The position numbers and the translations under genes were made by a program. Under the pieces are notes generated by a model. It made no database searches and was not told the DNA's origin. It saw only the letters and a list, made by a program, of their open reading frames with translations. A stretch of DNA of 64,000 bases from Zoroaster sp. YZ-2022 (lineage: Eukaryota > Echinodermata > Asteroidea > Forcipulatida > Zoroasteridae). Where the stretch lies: assembly GCA_029582265.1 (NCBI GenBank), contig CM055837.1, positions 16,716,355 to 16,780,354 on the forward strand, written 5' to 3'. Of this stretch, positions 56,743-64,000 are shown piece by piece (within the stretch, counting starts at the first letter, position 1; every line of letters starts with the position of its first letter).

Positions 56743-57699
56743 GTAAGGCGAAATTTATGGTAGAACATTTTGATCGATAACGATTGAAACATCAATGTTC
56801 CAGGCAGAAATCCGGGGTTGTTTTTTTATATTCTTCAAAACGTTAAGGTCGTTGTTGTACATTTATATGATTAAAATGGCATGATATAATGTTAGTTTGT
56901 TATTTGTTATTTTTTTCATTGCCCAAAAATGGTAAGCGAATATAGGATCAGGAGACAAATAGTCCTGGCCCAAGAGTGGAGTAGTTAAGGGTGTGAGGGT
57001 GATAAGTGAAAGAGTTGTATCCCAACCTTTGGCTTTAGAAAAAGAGAAAAGGCAAACAGTGTTCCTTTGTTATTTATTTAAGCTATTTATGTTTTTTTTT
57101 ATTGACTTGTTACTGGGTTTGTAGTGTTATGATGTTAGTTACGTTAGCCCTAACATTTATGTAAATGTATGATGAAAGTCTTTAATTGTTGATTTTTAAG
57201 TTTTGATAAATCAGATCCACCCCGGCCCATCAAGATGGGGGGTTTTATTACTATTAGGCCTATTTGTTTTGCTGTTTGTTATTTATTGATCTATTTATTT
57301 ATCAATTTATTTATTTATAACCATCTTTACAGATGAATGCTTGTGTACTATTTTTATATGTCTATAGTATACTTACAAGAATTTATTAATTTATTATTTG
57401 TTTATTTATTTATTATTTATTTATAGAATTTATTTATAGAAATCTTTACAGATGGTTGCTCATCCAGCACAGCTGATCATTAATTGGGGCCTTCTTATTG
57501 TACTGTTACCTTTTGCAAGTGATGATTAAAAGTGATTGATGATATACAGGACACGATCTCAGCTTTTGCTTCCACTTTGTTGGTTTAATTAAAAAATCTA
57601 TTGAGATAGGAAACCTTTCTTAATGCAGAGACAAAAATAAAATAAAAATCCAAAGGTGATCACTTGTATAAATAGATTATCATGACTTGGGTAGCAAAA
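56743..57699. other. Intron-like sequence after the THAP exon, with TTTA repeats
   Basis: 57060-57440 is rich in TTTATTTATTTA runs. No second THAP exon (C-x2-H) was recognised. Confidence 0.5.
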
Positions 57700-58202
57700 A
57701 AATCATAGTTTTTATACTTTTTATATCTTTGCCTGTGCACATATAATTAACATCAAATGCACTTTTAGTAATGCGTGTGAGTGATCTAGTGGAAAAACTT
57801 CATTCTCTTGTTCCAGAGTTCATGGTTTCAAATCCCCCTCATAATTTGTACTTCAAATCCTACTTGTAATGTATTCTTTTTATATCTGCCTGTGTCCATT
57901 CTAAGGGTTATAATTAATGTCAGATACAAATTTCTTAACAAGAATGAGTGGTCTAGTGGAAAGACTCCACCTTTTTGTGACAGAGGTCCTGGGTTCAAAT
58001 CCCATTCATAATTTATGCTTCAAATCCTACTTGTAATGTCTTAATTTTATATCAGCATGTGTCCATTCTAAGGGTTATAATTAACGTCAGATGTAGCCTT
58101 ATTAAGAAGAGTGAGTGGTATAGTAGAAAAACTTCAACCTTTTGTTCCAGAGATCCTGGGTTCAAATCCCACTCATAATTTATACTTTAAATCCTACTTG
58201 TA
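57700..58202 (+). repeat. Tandem array of tRNA-like modules, plus strand, 3 units of 167 bp
   Basis: Modules start near 57775, 57942 and 58110. Each has an A-box-like TGGTCTAGTGG and a B-box GGTTCAAATCC, GAGTG at the 5' side pairing with CACTC at the 3' side, and a T-arm TGGG-TTCAAAT-CCCA. Between modules is a shared tail (CTGTGTCCATTCTAAGGGTT). The anticodon arm is not canonical, so these are tRNA-derived and not functional tRNAs. The array stops exactly where the duplicated segment begins. Confidence 0.82.
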
Positions 58203-60867
58203 ATGTATGTCAAAGAAGTGAAGATGTAAGGCTGAAGTTTGTGCCATTACTCTGGTGATTGAGATTACTTTTTAAAATGTTGATCCTCTTTAAAAATCTT
58301 TTACCAATCGTGCATGGGTTTAAAGGATAGAAACAGGAAACTATTTAGAGCCCAAATGAATAGCTAATTGTCTCCGAGTCCCTCCCTGCCAAATACATTT
58401 ACATGTATATTCCCTGAAAACACATTGAAAATTGTTTTGCAACAATACTATTACATATGTACATGTATATTGGGCACAGGACAATAATTTTATTGGATGG
58501 AGTTCAATATTGAAAGATGTAGACTGAATCCCTTTTGAAAAAAAAAATTTCTGCAATATTTTTAATATAGAATATTTTGATATTTAAAAAAAGGAATTTT
58601 GTGTAAAAGTTACAAAAAACAACAAATATTCAAAGGCATTAACAAATGCTCATGAGCCACTTTATTATTGAATTTTTTTATGTTTGCAAAAGTTCTTCTA
58701 GAAGTATCCTTATGTTCTGTGAATCAAAATATACATTAACATTACATGTACCCCAAGTCCATCAAAATCCACCTCCAGGTTTTTGCTGGATTCAGTAAGT
58801 GTACATGTATAGCCCAGCAAATTATGAACATGATGCTGTGTGTACCAAATCCATCAAACATCACTGGCTGTTTTTGTTGAATTCAGGATTGTGTATAGCC
58901 AAGCCTTTTTTGGCATTTGCTACTGTACCAATTCCATCAAAGTCCAACAATTGGGTACCTTTTTACTGCATGTTGATGGATTTGGGATGGTTCCTTGCAA
59001 AAATACCTAGGGGGTTAAACAATAAACCTGTGAAAGTGTCGGCTAAATATTTGGAAGAAAATATAATTTTTTCTATCTTGATGTTTTCACAACACTAGTC
59101 AATTGACTTCATTTTTTAGGACTCAACTTTTTACGACGAAGGAAATAATTTCACTTTTTCTTAAGAATAATAGCACCTGGGGCAAAACTATTTTTAGATT
59201 ATAATTCTGCCTGAATTGTTACAAAAACATTGTCCTCTCTCGCCTGTTGTTATGAAAAGTGACAAGTGGCCAATTATTTACCTTTAAATCTTCCTTGATG
59301 TTATAGATGATGGGGATTCCCCCTCCCCCCACATTTTTTACATTTGTGGTTGTGATGGCGACGCCTGTGTGTGGAAAATATTATGTTGTGTATATTTACT
59401 TCTTTTTTTTTTCTTATTGACCGTAGTGTGAATTTGCTATTGATCATCAATCCTGCATTACAAGATAAGTGTGAGACTGATGATGCGCCCTACAACCTGG
59501 AGGAGACTAAACCACCTCTTTTCTTGGAATCTTAAGGAGAATACAATGTGTGAATGCAACAGACAATAGACTTAAATCCATCTCATGTGCTTCTTCAGAA
59601 AATGCATACATGTAGCAAGTGTTGGCGTATGATGAAGTGCAGATCAACAGAGATCCCAAGATGATTTGGAGACGTATGGTTGCCCTACAACAGACTAAAC
59701 TTCCTCTTCTCTAGTCTTGGAAAATACAAGCATATTGCTGTGCAGTCTTCTTGGAATTGTAAGGAGAATAACAGCATGTGAATGCAATGAACAATAGACT
59801 TGAACCCATCTCATGTGCGTCTCAAGGAAATGCGAAAAGCAAGAGTTGGCATGGTCTTCCTGTGAGAGTCGTTGATGCGGGTAAGTTTCATAAATGATGT
59901 AATGAGTTAGATTACGTAGATTTTGTAAGTGCACAATTTGCAAGCATGTCCATAAGACTAGTGCAGTGAATCAAAAAAATTTAAGATGAAGGTGATTCCT
60001 TCTTTTTTTGTAAAAGGGGCTCGCAATGGTACCCCTGCTTTAGATTAACCTTACTAGGACGGTAGCAAAATTCATATTCAATATGAACAGTTTGCAGTAA
60101 TACTATATAATTCATTTCCTTCAAATGGTGTGTAACTAAACAAAAAAGTATGGTACATGTTAACATGTATAGGAATTTTCAATTTTTTGTAAGATTTGAA
60201 ATGTAAGCCACTAATTTGTCATTTTGGTTGGTAAGCAACAAGTAGTTTCATATTGATTTCTGGTTTCGATTTGACATGGTTGTATTCTCACATTTTGAAA
60301 AAAAAACCTAGTACAAAACTGTCTCATCATCTTACAGTAGTTTCCAATGCAATAATTTAACTGTATATAATTCATGTTCAAAACTGCAGTTAGTTTTAAA
60401 AGCAATCTTACTTTTTTATTCTATCTGTTTGTAAACAATGTTCCTACAGTTTGTAGTTTCACCAGTGATGACCATTTTCTATTTGTTCCTAGAGTTGTTC
60501 AGCAGTTTCAGCAATGATGACAATGTTTATTTTAACTATTTGTCTACAGTAGTTTCAGCAATCTGTTTGTAAACAATGTATTTTAACTATTTTGTCTACA
60601 GCAATCTTACTTTTTTATTTTTTATCTGTTTGTAAACAATGCTCCTGGTAGTTTTATCTCTAATGTACAATGTTCTTTAATTATCTCTATTTTATTAACT
60701 GTAATGTCCTCTATTATATGAGACAATGCTTAAATAAATGAAAGTACATGTAACAAAGCAACTCTTCTGTATGAAGAAATGTTTTATTCTGTCTTGAAGA
60801 CTACGTACACAAATAGTACATGAAATCACTACAGAACCAAAAAGCAATGGGGATTTTGTACACGTTT
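58203..60867 (+). repeat. Duplicated segment, copy B (2.7 kb)
   Basis: Direct copy of 41978-45513 without its two MITEs and without the 42240-42450 block. Includes the repeated transcript-like segment at 59309-59884 and TTTGTAAACAATGT repeats at 60420-60640. The left junction falls inside a unit of the tRNA-like array (CTTGTAATGTA). Confidence 0.85.
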
Positions 60868-60879
60868 CTCTGCTTACTG

Positions 60880-61315
60880 TAAGCTGACTATTGTTGCTTA
60901 CTTTTAAGCAGTTCCCAGTCTGGTGTCCAAGTCTTCAGACTCATTTGCCTTTTATTGTCCAATACCTTGAGCGTAGCGTTGGAGTGAGCAAAATATTCTA
61001 AGTCAGACTTTCCTAGCCTGATACATGTACCTGTATGTCTAGTGACCAGACTAATCTGCCTGTTACTGTCCAGTACATTGTGGTTTATTTTCAGAGCTAA
61101 ATTTACTAAGTATAGATTTCTACATGGAAGAATTTCCCATTTCATTATCCAGTGTGTAGTAACCATACTCATCTGCCTGTTATTGTCCAGTACCCTGAGC
61201 ATATTTTCAGAGCTAAATTTACTAAGTATAGATTTCTATGTCCAAGTCTTCAGACTCATTTGCCTTTTATTGTCCAGTACCCTGAGCCTAGTGTTGGAGT
61301 GAGCTAAATTTTCCA
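60880..61315. repeat. Tandem repeat, about four units of 90-130 bp
   Basis: CTCATTTGCCTTTTATTGTC with variants (CTGCCTGTTATTGTCCAGTA) and AGAGCTAAATTTACTAAGTA recur from 60940 to 61310. Non-coding. Confidence 0.7.
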
Positions 61316-61357
61316 AGTACAAATTTAAGCTTTATATATTAGAAACAAACACATTTT

Positions 61358-61510
61358 CATGGGGTGGACCCAATGGCTCAACAGGTTAGCCTGTGCGATT
61401 GAGATCCAAGAAACCTGTGTCCATCTCCCCAGAAGGGTTCAAGCCCTAGGCATGACATCCACCAGGCATGACTGATCCACCCGGGTCCTGAGTCAACCGG
61501 AACTACATGT
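61358..61510 (+). repeat. tRNA-derived SINE
   Basis: The head has an A box TGGCTCAACAGGTTAG and a B box GGGTTCAAGCCC about 60 bp apart, as for RNA polymerase III promoters. It is followed by an unrelated body (TCCACCAGGCATGACTGATC). No clear target duplication or tail was identified. Confidence 0.65.
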
Positions 61511-61589
61511 AGCAAGCTAGCTTAATAACCAAGCTAGAATAACAGTTTTGCATTTATTTTATTTAAAATAACCCATTTGGTAAAACAAA

Positions 61590-63500
61590 ATCCTCTCTTG
61601 CACTCAGCTGGGTTTGAACCCACAACTTCCACCTTCATAGTCCTGAGTCTTTCCACTAGACCACTCACTCTTCTTAATAAATTTGCATCTGACATTAATT
61701 ATAACCCTTAGAATGGACACAGGCAGATATAGAAAGACAAAATTGCACATGTGATTTTAACCCAGGTCCTCTGGGACAAGAGCCTTGAGTCTTTCCACTA
61801 AACCACTCACTCTTCTTAATAAACTTGCATCTGACATTAATTATAACCCTTAGAATGGACACAGGCAGATATTAAAAGACAAAATTACAAGTGGGATTTG
61901 AACCCAGGACCTCTGGAACAAGAGCTTTGAGTCTTTCCACTAGACCAATCAATGGTGTTAACAAATTTGCATCTGACGTTAATTATAACCCTTAGAATGG
62001 ACACATGCAGATATAAAAAGAAGACATAACTAGTAGCATTTGAAGTATAAATTATGAGTGGGATTTGAACCCAGGCCCTCTGGAACAAAATTCTGAAATC
62101 TTTCCACTAGACCACTCACTCTTCGTAAGACAGTTATATCTGATGTTAACTATAACCTTTAGAATGGACACAGGCAGATATAGAAAGACAAAATTACAAG
62201 TGGGACTTGAACCCAGGACCTCTGGAACTTGAATCCCAAGTGTTTCCACCAGACCACTCACTCTTCTTAAAAAATTTGCATCTGACATTAATGTTAAATA
62301 TAATCCTTAGAATGTACAGAGGCAGATATAAAAATAAGACATTACAACTAGGATTTGAAGTATAAATTATGAGTGGGATTTGAACCCAGGACCTCTGGAA
62401 CAAAATTCTGAAATCTTTCCAGTAAACCACTCAGTGTTCTTAATAAAGCTGTATCTAATGTTAAATATAATCCTTAGAATGTACACAGGCAGATATAAAA
62501 AGAAGACATTACAAGTAGGATTTGAAGTATAAATTATGAGTGGGAGTTGAACCCAGGACCTCTGGAACAAAATTCTGAAACCTTTCCACTAGACCACTCA
62601 GTGTTCTTAATAACGCTGCATCTAACGTTAAATATAATCCTTAGAATGTACACAGGCAGATATAAAAAGAAGACATTACAAGTAGGATTTGAAGTATAAA
62701 TTATGAGTGGGATTTGAACCCAGGACCTCTGGAACAAAATTCTGAAATCTTTCCACTAGACCACTCAATGTTCTTAATAAGGCTGCATCTAACGTTAAGT
62801 AAAATCCTTAGAATGTACACAGGCAGATATAAGAATAAAACATTACAAGTAGGATTTGAAGTATAAATTATGAGTGGGATTTGAACCCAGGACCTATAGA
62901 ACAAAATTCTAAAGTATTTCCACTAGACCACTTAGTCTCCTTAAAAAAATCCATTCGATGTTAATTATAATCCTTAGAATGTACACAGGCAAAGATTAAA
63001 AGTATAAATTATGAGTGGTATTGAAACCCAGAACCTCTGGAATAAAAGTCTGAAGTTTTTCAACTATACCACTTACACTCATTATTATAAATGCATTTGA
63101 TGTTAATTATAACCCTTAGAATGGACACAGGTAAAGATAATAAAATAACAACTCAGAAGAAGTATTTGAACCCAGTACCACTGGATCCAAAGTCTTGCAT
63201 CATCCCACTGGATCACTCAGATCTTATTAAGAATGGGTATCAGTTTAATTACAAACCTTTCAATGGGTAAATATAAAAACAGAAGAAGTTATAAGACAGA
63301 CTCCAAATCCAGTTGCTCTGGGATTCAGAACACACTATCTTTCCACATACAATACTTAAAATTTTGCATTTGACTTACATTATAACCTTTAGACTGGACA
63401 CAGGCAAAGATTAATTAAATAAATGCACTGCGCAGAACTTGAACCCATGGCTTTTGGGTCCTGAGCTGTGAGTCTTTCAACTGGACCACAGATAGGTTTT
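61590..63500 (-). repeat. Tandem array of tRNA-like modules, minus strand, about 12-13 units
   Basis: Same module as 57700-58202 in reverse. B-box complements (GGATTTGAACCCAGG) lie near 61609, 61753, 61896, 62058, 62208, 62376, 62543, 62710, 62877, 63021, 63165 and 63436. The period is exactly 167 bp between 62376 and 62877. Units decay toward both ends. The run of 67-codon minus-strand frames arises from the repeat period and is not a protein. Confidence 0.85.
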
Positions 63501-63734
63501 ATAGTTTGAAATGTTTATTAAAAACCTTAAAATGAACACAGGCAAAGAAAAATATTTATGGATTTTTAACACCAGACCAAGATAGAGAATTTTCTACTTG
63601 GCTGCTTGCTCTTATGAAAATTTGAGTTGAGAAGTTTTCAGGCAAAATACAAATTTTGACAATTATTAATGGATTTTGAATGTCTAGACTTCGTGTCCAG
63701 ACCACTTGCTCTTCTAAAGAAGAAAACCCTAAAA

Positions 63735-63904
63735 TTGGACCCAATTTTTAAAAGTGAGATTTTAGTATAGTTTGATTCTCTAGATTTTCCTCTTTCATTT
63801 GATACCAGATTTATCCTGATTTCTACAAATCTGTTATCAAATGAAAGAGGAAAATCTAGAGAATCAAACTATACCAAAATTTCACTTTTAAAAATTGGGT
63901 CCAA
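63735..63904. repeat. 170-bp hairpin element
   Basis: TTGGACCCAATTTTTAAAAG to ATTTGATA is mirrored by TATCAAATGAAAGAGG to TTGGGTCCAA with very few mismatches; arms about 68 bp, loop about 30 bp. Probably a foldback MITE. Confidence 0.88.
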
Positions 63905-64000
63905 GTTGAGGCTTTTGCCACATTTGCTGGGTTTGAACCAGTAATGACCAGGTCAATATTCTAGGTCACTTCACCAGATGACTTGCTAAACCCAAGTGTT

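Noticed and set aside
57942..58007. Functional tRNA gene (tRNA-Glu/Asp-like)
   Set aside because: A and B boxes and the T-arm are fine, but the anticodon arm cannot form a 5-bp stem with a 7-nt loop and the acceptor is short.
61885..62904. Series of similar 67-78 codon minus-strand frames
   Set aside because: Created by the 167-bp tRNA-like tandem repeat; the stop-to-stop length equals the repeat period and the B box is inside each frame.

Overview
This window is a stretch of an animal nuclear genome. Real genes are split into short exons with GT/AG borders, introns run to several kilobases, the DNA is AT-rich, and almost all space between exons is transposon-derived. The dense MITE-like families, the TACATG and TAGGCCTA motifs and a MITE with ends like CAATTTCACAGAGCTGC suggest a marine invertebrate, perhaps an ambulacrarian such as an echinoderm or hemichordate. 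That placement is inference; no gene here fixes the species.

One gene is clear: the last ten visible coding exons (795-24960, + strand) of a VPS13-family lipid-transfer protein, closest in pattern to VPS13A/C. They join in phase into 405 codons plus a stop. They cover the C-terminal ATG2-C-like region and the PH-like domain; earlier exons lie left of the window. Three VPS13 introns carry large insertions: (1) a 7.96-kb CACTA-type transposon (1524-9483, TTA target duplication) that itself holds a 6.6-kb near-perfect palindrome with a central inverted array of 18 units of about 187 bp; (2) a 1.33-kb inverted-terminal-repeat element (11923-13255); (3) a minus-strand Ty3/Gypsy-type LTR retrotransposon (15515-22151) with a recognisable but broken gag and pol.

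From 25 to 51 kb the window is a mosaic of MITEs, short tandem repeats and a few exon-like pieces. These include a tudor/chromo-like reading frame on the minus strand (37465-37719), repeated acceptor-ATGAT exon-like modules (40365, 42253, 43919), and a zinc-finger fragment of hAT-transposase type on the minus strand (47772-48077). A 2.5-kb hAT-type element with a 7-bp target duplication lies at 51896-54401 and contains a nested copy of a 0.75-kb element that also sits in a VPS13 intron at 22452-23213.

The right end has an unidentified minus-strand exon candidate (54803-55002), a first exon encoding the start of a THAP zinc finger (56639-56742), and an unusual complex. There a roughly 3-kb duplicated segment (copies at 41978-45513 and 58203-60867) adjoins tandem 167-bp arrays of tRNA-like modules, on the plus strand to its left (57700-58202) and on the minus strand to its right (61590-63500). 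Copy A of the duplication holds two MITE insertions that copy B lacks. No bacterial genes, CRISPR arrays or functional-looking tRNA or rRNA genes were seen.
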